In this document: piece after piece, positions 36,901 to 44,345 of the stretch
Numbering within the stretch: the stretch's first letter is position 1
Layout of the letters: each line of letters starts with the position of its first letter
NCBI RefSeq assembly: GCF_001261775.1
Contig: NZ_LN868537.1
Coordinates: 806,001 to 870,000 of the forward strand
DNA: 64,000 nt
From: Anaeromassilibacillus senegalensis
GTDB taxonomy: Bacteria; Bacillota; Clostridia; Oscillospirales; Acutalibacteraceae
Reading direction: 5' to 3'
Notes under the pieces: model-generated
Told to the model about the DNA's origin: nothing
The model's input: the letters and a program-made list of their open reading frames with translations, nothing else
Databases searched by the model: none
Made by a program: the position numbers and the translations under genes

Positions 36901-37304
36901 CCTTCTTCATCAGCAGGCAATTCTTTGTACAGCGGCAATTTTGTGACATCTTCCACTATGCCAAAAAAAATCACTTGCTCCGCGGAGCGTTCCAAAATCA
37001 TTGCGGAAATTGATAAGCAACGGGTGATTCCATCAAAACAAACCGCATTTCCCGCATATTGAAACTCACTTCTTCTTGAGGTGGAACGCAGCAGACTTAC
37101 ACGCAATTGATTTCGCTTTGTATCCGTAAGGCCCTTCCATACCGGTTCCAAACCTTGGTATTCATGTCCCAGCAGTTCCCGATAGCGCTTATTTGCCTTT
37201 ATTAAAACCAAGCTCCCATCCTGCTGTAAACAGCATACGCATGCCATCCCAGGTATTTCCTCCAAAGAAAATCTTTCCCAACGGATTGCATTCATCTCAT
37301 TCAC
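33984..37304 (-). CDS. PAS-array / degenerate GGDEF / winged-helix regulator
   Basis: Cytosolic multi-domain protein of 1106 residues. I count about six PAS-like segments (roughly 10-120, 150-260, 270-385, 395-520, 530-645, 650-780), several ending in the DITxRxxxE-type linker. A GGDEF domain follows (790-955), but its motif reads RLEGDNF and the first metal aspartate is Asn (LNLDHFKAVND), so cyclase activity is doubtful. The last 130 residues (FGYFDLFVDNEPLSFSSAKAKELLAILVDRRGG) look like the winged-helix domain of SARP/OmpR-type activators. Start GTG at 37304, behind GGGGGAG. There are no membrane segments. A role in controlling the adjacent pilus operon is inferred from position. Confidence 0.82.
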   Translation of the reverse strand: MNEMNAIRWERFSLEEIPGMACVCCLQQDGSLVLIKANKRYRELLGHEYQGLEPVWKGLTDTKRNQLRVSLLRSTSRRSEFQYAGNAVCFDGITRCLSISAMILERSAEQVIFFGIVEDVTKLPLYKELPADEEGEAVCHNIQKLDRPFNMFPLGVARICLERQGQVRICSANPAFFRMVGYVEEEFYNSCENDLNRLSVYPEEFSKTIQLREKDFYWIFRGKNNRIGSLAVHMSPASEDEQEWYLILNDNEQIVAAELEKKRLAYFREVFSRYDVGGILIRHAETLEPLLISSNIPLLLGYSTNEFQALLRSGYQNLLAPEDGVRIHSLGMSVHLPVPEYELEYRVRKKDGTYLWVSDHTKLDRYYDGTLIYFSILLDITKRKEDEMRLRAKEEEFWLAIDQSDKILCRYDLAAKRLEIAGRSAERLGMPNVIEDVPQSILSLGRLTPESAERYQAFHTELQKGRPNGETVLQWKVKDGSYRWFSVRYTTIYAEDKTAVSAVGTLEDITDRHEKEKKLDRLCQEQELLRIIATHSGRTIFKFDLVERMAYLDDQTAERFGLMTAIRIRDEHDLHLEQVAKESQEAYIALYQSILQGDAAGSARVCRKDAMNKFSWYQVDFTLVKDAGGQPSYAIISYEDINDRYALDLANCQFLQYFEGFASDQYSYYVFNLTRDRCDQEKGLLMRSICGKSDGTLDGVVQRTVERCISPQSEAEYRKFNNRFRLLQAYADGKKGEELEFLAILDGREVWVRENVRMFQDPYSADVRGVFHITNIDAEKRQLLSLRRRAERDFLTGLLNRYAFCDQVNRINENTEMYHAFLMLNLDHFKAVNDVHGRLEGDRLLTNLSQVMGAMLRSYDLLARLEGDNFLIYLTNIPDASLVMRRADSICKAVRNRYAEKIGVTVSIGVALFPQDGRTFDELYALADKGLCAAKNNGGDGFIHVERETNAPSEEHLATEEEPKEAKRVFVRTFGYFDLFVDNEPLSFSSAKAKELLAILVDRRGGILSSSEAVSLLWEDEPLNKTTLSRYRKVALRLKQSLDKAGIGDILLSRNDGRCVDISHFTCDYYLYLEGADTGRGLFRGSYMNNYSWGETTLAALEAAQN

Positions 37305-37357
37305 AAAATCTCCCCCAGACGTTCATTTAGCCGCAGACTTTTTTCTAAACTGTCTTT

Positions 37358-37456
37358 GTTAACAATCGGAAACCCTTTCGGCCTGTTTTCCGACTTTGGC
37401 TTTTTGCATAGTTAACCATAGAAATTCAGACTTTTGATTCCTTTAAAAAGTCTGAA
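37358..37456 (-). promoter_or_regulatory. Structured leader of the PAS-GGDEF-wHTH gene
   Basis: In the 383-base interval 37305-37687 the minus strand has TATAAT at 37488-37493 (no clear -35), then an 11-bp hairpin TTCAGACTTTT/AAAAGTCTGAA (37425-37456), and a nested structure closed by two GTTAAC copies (37411-37416 and 37358-37363) around TCGGAAA/TTTCCGA (37366-37393). It does not fit the c-di-GMP-I consensus. No open frame of note lies in the interval. Confidence 0.5.
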
Positions 37457-37634
37457 AATGTTCTAATTTTTTTCATTATTAACCCGTATTATACAACATA
37501 ATTTACTTTTTATTTCTGATACTGGAAAAATCCCTGATAAAGTTCGTTTAAATATTTTCGAAAATTGTTCTTCACTTATTCATACTTAAACCATTTTATA
37601 CCATTCATGTACCATTTTAAAATCCTTCAGCATA

Positions 37635-37668
37635 TAAAAAAGCGGCTTATTGTTTACCAATAAGCCGC
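37635..37668 (-). terminator. Intrinsic terminator after pilT
   Basis: GCGGCTTATTG and CAATAAGCCGC form a perfect 11-bp stem with a five-base loop, followed by Ts on the minus strand. It lies about 20 bases after the pilT stop and ends the type IV pilus-like operon. Confidence 0.93.
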
Positions 37669-37687
37669 CTTCCGCCATTTTTGCCGC

Positions 37688-38752
37688 CTATTTTCCAGAC
37701 GCGATCCGGCGCTGCATCTGCTCTGTTCCATTGGCATGCTCCAGAGCAGTGTCTGCATGAATCACGCCCTGCTGCCAAAGTCGAAATATGGATTGATCCA
37801 TGCTCACCATGCCCTGGCTTCCGGACGTTTGTATGACGTTGTCAATTTGATAGCTCTTATTTTCCCGAATCATGTTCCGGATGGCCGCATTGTTATGCAT
37901 AATTTCAAACGCAGGCCGCAGACCTCCGTCCTTATCCGGTATCAGCTGCTGAGAAATTGCCGTGTGCAGCACCATACTCAGCTGTACGCGCACCTGATCC
38001 TGTTGATCAGACGAAAAGCTGTCGATAATGCGGTCAATCGTGTTTACCGCGCCTTTTGTATGCAGGGTTGCAATGACCAGATGCCCTGTCTCCGCCGCCG
38101 TCATGGCGGTGCGGATGGTTTCATAATCCCGCATTTCTCCCAATAGAATTACGTCCGGCGCCTGCCGCAGGCAGGCCCGCAGTGCGGAGAGATAATCCGC
38201 CGTATCAATGGCAATTTCCCGCTGGCTGACAATACTCCGGCAATCCCGGTGTAAAAACTCAATGGGGTCTTCCAGGGTGATGATATGGGCGGCACGCGTG
38301 TGATTGATGCGGTCAATGACGCAGGCCTGCGTAGTCGATTTACCGCTGCCCGCCGTACCGGAGATCAAGACCAATCCGTGCGTTAAATTCGCCACAGACA
38401 TGACCTCATCGGAAATGCCCAACTTTTTATAATCCGGGATATCAAACGCCACCACCCGGATCACCGCCGCGAGAGATCCTCTCTGGCGGAAGGCGCTGAC
38501 ACGAAAGCGGGCCAATCCAGGTTGGGCAAAGGAAAAGTCGTCGTCTCCCTGCAATAAGTAGTCCTCTATATTTCTGTTTGCCATTGTATATATTTCACGG
38601 ATCAAAGATTCGGTCTTCTGCGGCAGAAGGCGTTCCTGCTCCATTGGAAGAATCTTTCCATCAATTTTATAGCTTATGAATCCCCCGGCTACAATAAAAA
38701 GGTCTGAAGCCCCATCCGTTACCCCACGCTGTAAATATTCCAACAATGCCAT
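37688..38752 (-). CDS. pilT: PilT-type ATPase of a type IV pilus-like system
   Basis: Hexameric secretion ATPase of 354 residues. It contains the PilT N-terminal PAS-like domain, Walker A GTAGSGKST (132-140), the Asp box TLEDPIEFLH, Walker B DVILLGEMRD (200-209) and the His box ETGHLVIATLHT. It lacks the N-terminal MshEN domain of PilB/GspE. In model systems PilT drives pilus retraction; here it is the only motor in the operon, so it may power assembly, retraction or both. AAGGAGG lies ten bases before the ATG. Last gene of the operon. Confidence 0.92.
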   Translation of the reverse strand: MALLEYLQRGVTDGASDLFIVAGGFISYKIDGKILPMEQERLLPQKTESLIREIYTMANRNIEDYLLQGDDDFSFAQPGLARFRVSAFRQRGSLAAVIRVVAFDIPDYKKLGISDEVMSVANLTHGLVLISGTAGSGKSTTQACVIDRINHTRAAHIITLEDPIEFLHRDCRSIVSQREIAIDTADYLSALRACLRQAPDVILLGEMRDYETIRTAMTAAETGHLVIATLHTKGAVNTIDRIIDSFSSDQQDQVRVQLSMVLHTAISQQLIPDKDGGLRPAFEIMHNNAAIRNMIRENKSYQIDNVIQTSGSQGMVSMDQSIFRLWQQGVIHADTALEHANGTEQMQRRIASGK

Positions 38753-38767
38753 ACGGTTGTTTCCTCC

Positions 38768-39169
38768 TTATTCGCCTTCCCAGACAGACAGACTTTCATC
38801 CGGCGTCCAGTCGGCTGTGGATACCTCCTGCCAACGGAGGACCGTCCAGGTATCCGTTTCTTTTTGCAGAGTCACCTGCAACTCCTGTGTATCGGATACC
38901 TGACAGGTATAGCGGTAACAGTTCCCCTCCCGGGTCACGCCCTCTGGACTTTCGCCCGCCCGCAGATGGGCAAAAATCTCCTCCGCTTCCGCATCGGCCG
39001 CATAGTACTCCGCTACCGCCTGCACGGAAGCGTCCGACAGGCGCGTATCCGCCTGCACGGTGGATAAAACCAGCAGGGCAAATGTCGTCAGGCACAATAC
39101 CGCGAAGATGACCAATAAAGAACTTCCCCCTGCGACAAAAGGCGGCGCAGTACGCCGTTTACGATGCAT
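38768..39169 (-). CDS. Small membrane-anchored pseudopilin-like protein A
   Basis: Protein of 133 residues with one membrane helix near the N-terminus (SSLLVIFAVLCLTTFALLVLSTV) and a soluble domain outside. The helix followed by TRLSDASVQAVAEYYAADAEAEEIFAHL resembles PilX/GspK-like minor pilins, but there is no clear prepilin cleavage site. The start (GGAGG nine bases upstream) overlaps the preceding gene by 11 bases. I do not recognise a family with certainty. Confidence 0.6.
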   Translation of the reverse strand: MHRKRRTAPPFVAGGSSLLVIFAVLCLTTFALLVLSTVQADTRLSDASVQAVAEYYAADAEAEEIFAHLRAGESPEGVTREGNCYRYTCQVSDTQELQVTLQKETDTWTVLRWQEVSTADWTPDESLSVWEGE

Positions 39170-39620
39170 GCGCGCTCACCTCCTGCCAGGCCGCCGTCAA
39201 CTGGAACAGGATTTCCTGGGTACCGTTCTCCCCTGCACCGGCAACCACCTGCACGTTGGCTTTACAAAAGCCCTCTAAACCGGTAGGCTCTGCAACCACC
39301 CGCAGGCAATAGCGGAATGGCATTCCGCTGGGCACTTCCCGCCATTCCGGGTCATAGAATACCTGCCAATCCCCCTGAAGGACCTGCCCGCCCATGCGCT
39401 CCGCAGCCGCAAGCTGCGCTTGCTCCGCACTGTCTCCCGTGGACTTCATGATCTCTGCGGCAGTCTGCGCCATTTGGACCGCCTGATCCCGTTCCTCATT
39501 GTAGATGGACTGACGGCTGGCATACATAAACGTCTGTACACAAAGCGCCGCCGCCAAGGCAAACGCAAGCAGCATCAGTACCTGTTCCATCAGAACCAAT
39601 GTCACGCGGCTCCGGTTCAC
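39159..39620 (-). CDS. Small membrane-anchored pseudopilin-like protein B
   Basis: Protein of 153 residues that begins with a basic stretch and a helix RVTLVLMEQVLMLLAFALAAALCV, similar in shape to a prepilin helix with its glutamate, but without the canonical Gly-Phe cleavage site. The rest is a soluble domain. Starts with GTG at 39620 (GGAGG seven bases upstream), overlapping the stop of the gene before it (GTGA). Predicted minor component of the pilus-like machine by position and helix. Confidence 0.6.
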   Translation of the reverse strand: MNRSRVTLVLMEQVLMLLAFALAAALCVQTFMYASRQSIYNEERDQAVQMAQTAAEIMKSTGDSAEQAQLAAAERMGGQVLQGDWQVFYDPEWREVPSGMPFRYCLRVVAEPTGLEGFCKANVQVVAGAGENGTQEILFQLTAAWQEVSAHAS

Positions 39621-40111
39621 GACGCCACCTCCCTTCCGCTGCGCAGGGAGAGAACCAACGTCTCCGTCCCTGTTTCAACGGTCAGAATGTTTTCTTCTTG
39701 ATGAAATTCCAATGTGGAAGTTTGCAGTACCTCGGTCCCATCCTGGGGGGCAAATGTTCCATTCGTTTCCGCAAACAGTTCCCTGACCGCGCCGTCATAC
39801 CAGTAAATGCGGGTATCATAGGTTGTACCCTCAATCTCCTGTCGCAAATACAGCGTGGATATGCCGTCGTTATGGTTCGGTTCCGAAAAACCTCCGACAA
39901 AAACCGCGCCCTCCCGGTCGCCGTGGCGCACTTTGGCCGCGATATACTGCGCGCAGATACGCCGGTTGTAACTGTCGGAGCCCCGCTCCGCCACCCTGCG
40001 ATAACTGTTTGCACCGGCAAAAAGCACCAGCAGCAGGGTCGCGGCAAACACGGTAAAAAGAAGCAGCACAACCAAACTTTCTATATGACCCTGTCTTCTT
40101 TGATTCCTCAT
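39617..40111 (-). CDS. Pseudopilin-like protein C, DUF4860-like
   Basis: Protein of 164 residues with an N-terminal helix (ESLVVLLLFTVFAATLLLVLFAGANSY) preceded by RRQGHI, so a cleavage after the glycine with a glutamate two to three residues later is conceivable. The soluble part contains TLYLRQEIEGTTYDTRIYWYDGAVRELFA. It resembles proteins annotated as DUF4860 in Clostridia pilus-like operons, from memory rather than a search. AAAGG lies six bases before the ATG. Confidence 0.62.
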   Translation of the reverse strand: MRNQRRQGHIESLVVLLLFTVFAATLLLVLFAGANSYRRVAERGSDSYNRRICAQYIAAKVRHGDREGAVFVGGFSEPNHNDGISTLYLRQEIEGTTYDTRIYWYDGAVRELFAETNGTFAPQDGTEVLQTSTLEFHQEENILTVETGTETLVLSLRSGREVAS

Positions 40112-40121
40112 GATACACCTT

Positions 40122-40436
40122 TCATTGAAGCGGCACTACCGTAATTTCCGGCATTTGGTTATCCGCAAAAATCTCATAAAACACGGCAAATCGTTCGGAA
40201 TCGATTTGGATTCCATAACGCCGCTGCAATTCCTCCAACGTGGGAGGATAGGCTCCCTCTGTTGTATAGCAGGTCACAGCTGCACGCCGCAGGCTGTTTT
40301 CCAGCTGCTTCCGCGCCTCAGTGCTCTGCCCATCCTGCAGATTCCCTACCGCCGTAAAGAGCGCCAGCACCCCACACAGCACGAGTGCCGGAAGAAAAAG
40401 AAACTTCCACACTTGGAATTCACTGCGCCGCCTCAT
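40122..40436 (-). CDS. Pseudopilin-like protein D (GspG-like tail)
   Basis: Protein of 104 residues with one N-terminal membrane helix (KFLFLPALVLCGVLALFTAV). The segment RRAAVTCYTTEGAYPPTLEELQRRYGIQID matches the pattern of major pseudopilins, in which a helix is followed by an xxGxYPxxLxxL motif. No Gly-Phe cleavage site precedes the helix, so processing by a prepilin peptidase is uncertain. Ten bases separate it from the gene for protein C and 35 from pilC. Confidence 0.65.
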   Translation of the reverse strand: MRRRSEFQVWKFLFLPALVLCGVLALFTAVGNLQDGQSTEARKQLENSLRRAAVTCYTTEGAYPPTLEELQRRYGIQIDSERFAVFYEIFADNQMPEITVVPLQ

Positions 40437-40471
40437 ATCGTCCCCACCTTCTTATACTCTCTTGCGCCGCA

Positions 40472-41515
40472 TTATAGAGCGGACATGATGTGAATGAGCG
40501 GCAGCATGACCGACAGGAGAATCGCACCGATCATCAAGGATGTTACAATGACCAAAGCCGGCTCCACCCGGCCCACTGTTTCTTCGATGTTCTCTTCGGC
40601 TTCCTCTTCAAGCCTGCGGGCAATCTCCGCCATCACTGTATCGCCGGAACCACTGCGAAACCCCAATGCCAGCAGTCGGCAGGAACCGGCGGGCATCAAA
40701 TCACTTTTTTGCAGCGCCTCAGCAAGTCCGGCGCCGGCAAACAACCGGTTCCGGCAATTCTCCATCCGTTCCATCGCGCCAGCCGTATCCCCGGCAAAGG
40801 GCGCCGCCGTTTCCAAAGCTTGCTCCATGGACAAACCGCTCCGCAACCCCATCGACAAGGCGGAGGCAAACCGGGCCGTGGCAATCTTTCTGGACAGTCC
40901 CTTTTCTCCATGGTGCCGGTTCCACCAACTTAGAAACGACATGCGCAGAGATGCACTCGCCGTAAAGGCCGCCACAATTGAAACCGCCAGGGCCAGCACG
41001 ACGCACAGTGCCGGCATGCAGGCGTTTAATACCACTCCCAACTGTAAAAGCCCGCCGCCTAAGCCTGTCAGTCCTGTCCCCATCTGTGCAAAAACCTGAT
41101 CGAACACCGGTAATACCTTTGCCAACAATACGACCAGCACAACCAACATCAAAAGCGCCAGTATGGATGGATATAAAAGAGCGTTCCGAATTTGCCGGCC
41201 AAGCTTTCCCTGCGCCTCATAATGGTTGGCCAAGCCCTCAAACACCTCTTCCAGCCTTCCGGACTGCTCCCCAACCCGGACCATTTCCACCAGATAAGCC
41301 GGAAACATCTCCGCGCCCTCCAAAATGGCGGACAGCTGTTCCCCGCCCTCCGCCTGCGCGGCTAGTTCGGCCAGCAACGCAGCGCTTGCGCCGTCGCTTT
41401 CTTCCGCCAGCAGGCACAACGCGTCGGCTGTTCCAACACCCGCCCGAATCAGCAGGGAAAGCTCCATGCAAAAGTCTGAAAGCGCTTCATTGGACAAAAT
41501 TATTTTTCTCATCAT
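40472..41515 (-). CDS. pilC: Type IV pilus / type II secretion inner membrane protein PilC (GspF family)
   Basis: Polytopic platform protein of 347 residues. Two T2SSF repeats are visible: the first has LSLLIRAGVGTADALCLLAEES and YPSILALLMLVVLVVLLAKVLPVF, and the second has ALSMGLRSGLSMEQALETAA and ending RVEPALVIVTSLMIGAILLSVMLPL. It anchors the ATPase to the pilus base. GAGGCGG lies four bases before the ATG at 41515. First gene of the pilus-like operon, 70 bases after the transglutaminase lipoprotein gene, with which it may be cotranscribed. Confidence 0.9.
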   Translation of the reverse strand: MMRKIILSNEALSDFCMELSLLIRAGVGTADALCLLAEESDGASAALLAELAAQAEGGEQLSAILEGAEMFPAYLVEMVRVGEQSGRLEEVFEGLANHYEAQGKLGRQIRNALLYPSILALLMLVVLVVLLAKVLPVFDQVFAQMGTGLTGLGGGLLQLGVVLNACMPALCVVLALAVSIVAAFTASASLRMSFLSWWNRHHGEKGLSRKIATARFASALSMGLRSGLSMEQALETAAPFAGDTAGAMERMENCRNRLFAGAGLAEALQKSDLMPAGSCRLLALGFRSGSGDTVMAEIARRLEEEAEENIEETVGRVEPALVIVTSLMIGAILLSVMLPLIHIMSAL

Positions 41516-41585
41516 ACAACCGCCTCATAAAAAATGAACCTGCACCAAAGTACAAGTCCATTTTATCAATGTTTTTCCTTCGCTT

Positions 41586-42575
41586 TTAATAAATATATTT
41601 CGCGCTGTAGTTGGCATCGTTTCCAATATATTCCATAATCTTTTTACTCTGCTTCCCACTGGAAGCGAAAGTCGGATCCATCAGCTTCCAGGAGGTCCCA
41701 TCAAAATAGACGACTCCTTCAACCCAACCGGTTTCCTTGGAATACACATTGATCCAGGCGTGGTAAATGCTGCCGCTGTATCCCACCACCAGTTTCGTAG
41801 GTACATTCTGGCTGCGGAGCATGGCGGCCATCACCGCGGCGTAGTCAAAACAAATTCCTTTTTTCTCCGACAAAACCGTATCCAGAACCGGCAGGTATCC
41901 GCTCTGTACAGAAGCCGCTTTTTGATCATCATACGTGATGTTCTTAACCACATAGTCGTAAATTGTCTGCACTTTTTTCAGCGGATCATTCTCGCTTCCC
42001 GTCAGTTCCGCCGCCTTTTTAACCACCTGGCTGTCCGGCGTATAATTCACATACTGATTCGGCAGCAGAAACGGGGCAAATTCATCCTTCAGCGCAGCCG
42101 TAAACGTAACGGATACGACCGTTGCATAGCTGGTTCCGGAAATATTTTCAAACACCGTTACCTTATAACTGCCGTTGCCGTCGGACAAGGGAAAAGTCGC
42201 ATAGTCGGCTCCCGCCGTCAAATTGTATGTATACGCAGTTCCGCTGGGGCCTTTGACCTGCGCTTTGAGTTTCTTACTGCTAGCTGCGGCGTATCGCGCC
42301 ATCACATACCCGTCGGCTGTATTGGAATAGTCGATCTCTGCTTTCTCGCTCTTTTTCACCAGCGAACCGGAGGCCTTCGGCATTGTATTGTTTGGAATCG
42401 CCGGCGCTTTTGCCAGCGCTACCGCCTCCTCTTCAATATCTTCAATGCCCAAATCCACGGATGCAATATACGCGTCCGATTCTGTCGCCTCCGCGGGACC
42501 CGACGCACAGCCGGCGCCGAATAAAAGAAGAAGCGCCATCAGCACCAACCCGATCTTTTTACCAGCCCGATTCAT
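41586..42575 (-). CDS. Transglutaminase-like lipoprotein
   Basis: Secreted lipoprotein of 329 residues with a lipobox FGAGC (Cys at about 23). A beta-rich middle region precedes a papain-like transglutaminase core: Cys in KKGICFDYAAVMAAMLRSQNVPTKLVVGY, His in YHAWINVY, and Asp in LMDPTF form the triad. Bacterial proteins of this type are usually proteases or amidases of the cell envelope rather than cross-linkers; the substrate cannot be told. GGGGAG lies seven bases before the ATG. Confidence 0.85.
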   Translation of the reverse strand: MNRAGKKIGLVLMALLLLFGAGCASGPAEATESDAYIASVDLGIEDIEEEAVALAKAPAIPNNTMPKASGSLVKKSEKAEIDYSNTADGYVMARYAAASSKKLKAQVKGPSGTAYTYNLTAGADYATFPLSDGNGSYKVTVFENISGTSYATVVSVTFTAALKDEFAPFLLPNQYVNYTPDSQVVKKAAELTGSENDPLKKVQTIYDYVVKNITYDDQKAASVQSGYLPVLDTVLSEKKGICFDYAAVMAAMLRSQNVPTKLVVGYSGSIYHAWINVYSKETGWVEGVVYFDGTSWKLMDPTFASSGKQSKKIMEYIGNDANYSAKYIY

Positions 42576-42641
42576 GAGCCTACTCCCCTATTCTTTCCTG
42601 CATTAACATCACTCTATCTATTTACATGTTACTTTTATCTT

Positions 42642-42670
42642 ATAATAGCACAGCCTGTCTCATATGGAAA
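42642..42670 (-). promoter_or_regulatory. Promoter of the transglutaminase lipoprotein gene
   Basis: Minus strand: TTTCCA (42665-42670), 17 bases ending in TGC (extended -10), TATTAT (42642-42647). It lies about 70 bases upstream of the ATG and may also serve the pilC-pilT genes downstream. The rest of 42576-42955 holds only this and the divergent cca promoter. Confidence 0.6.
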
Positions 42671-42818
42671 GGATAATCAGAGAATATTTAAAAATGTGTT
42701 TTGAGCCAACCTTTTCAGCTGATTCTTCTTCTGCCACGCTTTTTTCATATCATCTTAAAGCGAAAACCTCAAAACGATGAGCAAACCTTTTCACTGTACT
42801 GCAATTGACAACTCCCAA

Positions 42819-42846
42819 TTGAATTATCCGGAAATTCAGGTATAAT
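42819..42846 (+). promoter_or_regulatory. Promoter of cca
   Basis: TTGAAT (42819-42824), a 16-bp spacer and TATAAT (42841-42846). CAATTG occurs twice, at 42802-42807 and 42816-42821, eight bases apart and overlapping the -35; this may be an operator or chance. The leader to the ATG is about 100 bases. Confidence 0.7.
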
Positions 42847-42955
42847 ATAGAAACGAGTATTCCATGGACTGTAAGCCCTATATACAAACAGCTGTCATTG
42901 TGTTCAGATACATATGGGTCTTTTGTTTTATTTAAGAAGAAATTGAGGTGAAGCG

Positions 42956-44332
42956 ATGCCTTCCACCAAGAAGCGTTCCGGTATCGGCAGACTTCCCCAC
43001 CCGATCCACCCTCCGCAGCAGGTTCTTATTTTGCTCCGTCTGCTGCAAGAGCAGGGGTTTGAGGCATATATTGTAGGCGGTTGTGTCCGGGACAGTTTTC
43101 TCGGCCTGTATCCAAATGACTGGGATATCACCACCTCCGCCATGCCGGACGAAGTGGTCAATGCATTGCCCGGTTACCGCATTTTGACCACAGGGTTAAA
43201 GCATGGCACCGTCACGGTTCTGACCGACGATATGCCGGTTGAAATCACTACCTACCGGATCGACGGTGCCTATTCAGACGGACGGCATCCAGATGCCGTT
43301 TTCTTTTCCCGCAGCCTGCGAGAGGACCTGGCTCGTCGGGATTTCACTGTCAACGCGCTCGCCTATTCTCCCGCCATCGGCTTGGAGGACCATTTTAACG
43401 GATTGCACGACCTGCACAGCCGCACACTGCGCTGTGTGGGAATTCCAGAGCAGCGTTTTCAGGAGGATGCGCTCCGCATTTTGCGTGCGCTCCGCTTTGC
43501 CGCGACGCTCGGCTTTACCATTGAAAAGAAAACCGCTTATGCAATCTACCAACAAAAAGAGCTTTTGCGGCAAATTTCTGCGGAACGCATCCAGGCGGAG
43601 TTCAGCAGGCTGCTTTGCGGGCGCAATGCAGAACGCATCCTCCGCAAATACAGGGAAGTTATTGCCGTCTTTATTCCGGAAATCCAGCCGATGGCAGGGC
43701 TGAACCAACACAGTCCCTACCATATTTACGATGTGTGGGAACACACCATTCACGCGGTCTCCGCCGTCGAGCCTGTTCCGGAATTGCGGCTGGCCATGCT
43801 GCTGCATGACATTGGCAAACCCCTGTGCTTTTCCATGGACGCAAAAGGGATCGGTCATTTTTATGGGCATCAAAAGCTGGGCGCTGATCTTGCAGAAAAA
43901 ATACTGGAACGCCTGCGCTTCAGCAGGCAAACCGTCCAGACGGTAACGGCACTGGTCCGCTACCATGATATTTCCATAACAGACGACGAGGTACGCGTCA
44001 AACGCTGGCTGAACCGGCTGGGAGAGCCGCTCTTCCGCATGCTGTTACAGGTGAACCGGGCCGATACCGTCGCGCATTCCGCTGCTGCCGCCGTACGCAT
44101 GGAGATGATTCGCCGGGAAGAATTTGTCCTGGAAAAAATTCTGGCGGACAAGCAGTGTTTCCAGCTGAAGGATTTGGCGGTCGGCGGCAAGGATTTGCTT
44201 GCAATCGGCGTTCCTGAGGGACAATCCGTCGGCAAAGCGCTGCAATCGCTGCTGGAAGCCGTGATCGAAAAACGCTGCTTTAACCAAAAAGAAGCGCTTC
44301 TGGTTTACGTCAAAAAGCATATCTTGAAATGA
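42956..44332 (+). CDS. cca: CCA tRNA nucleotidyltransferase with HD domain
   Basis: Adds or repairs the 3' CCA end of tRNAs. The 458-residue protein has the nucleotidyltransferase head (AYIVGGCVRDSFLGLYPNDWDITT with the GG and DxD motifs; RRDFTVNALAYSP), the tRNA-binding region EDALRILRALRFAATLGFTIE, and a C-terminal HD domain (LAMLLHDIGKP and YGHQKLGADLAEKIL). The HD domain distinguishes it from the shorter Gram-positive form and may give 2',3'-cyclic phosphatase activity. GAGGTG lies five bases before the ATG. Confidence 0.95.
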   Translation: MPSTKKRSGIGRLPHPIHPPQQVLILLRLLQEQGFEAYIVGGCVRDSFLGLYPNDWDITTSAMPDEVVNALPGYRILTTGLKHGTVTVLTDDMPVEITTYRIDGAYSDGRHPDAVFFSRSLREDLARRDFTVNALAYSPAIGLEDHFNGLHDLHSRTLRCVGIPEQRFQEDALRILRALRFAATLGFTIEKKTAYAIYQQKELLRQISAERIQAEFSRLLCGRNAERILRKYREVIAVFIPEIQPMAGLNQHSPYHIYDVWEHTIHAVSAVEPVPELRLAMLLHDIGKPLCFSMDAKGIGHFYGHQKLGADLAEKILERLRFSRQTVQTVTALVRYHDISITDDEVRVKRWLNRLGEPLFRMLLQVNRADTVAHSAAAAVRMEMIRREEFVLEKILADKQCFQLKDLAVGGKDLLAIGVPEGQSVGKALQSLLEAVIEKRCFNQKEALLVYVKKHILK

Positions 44333-44345
44333 AAGGAGCCGCCGC

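Noticed and set aside
37358..37456. c-di-GMP-I (GEMM) riboswitch before the GGDEF gene
   Set aside because: A GCAAAAAGCC segment is reminiscent, but the conserved P1b/P2 core and tetraloop-receptor parts cannot be placed.
42956..44332. Poly(A) polymerase instead of CCA-adding enzyme
   Set aside because: The HD domain (LLHDIGKP) and the motif pattern fit the bacterial CCA-adding group; no PAP-type basic C-terminus is present.
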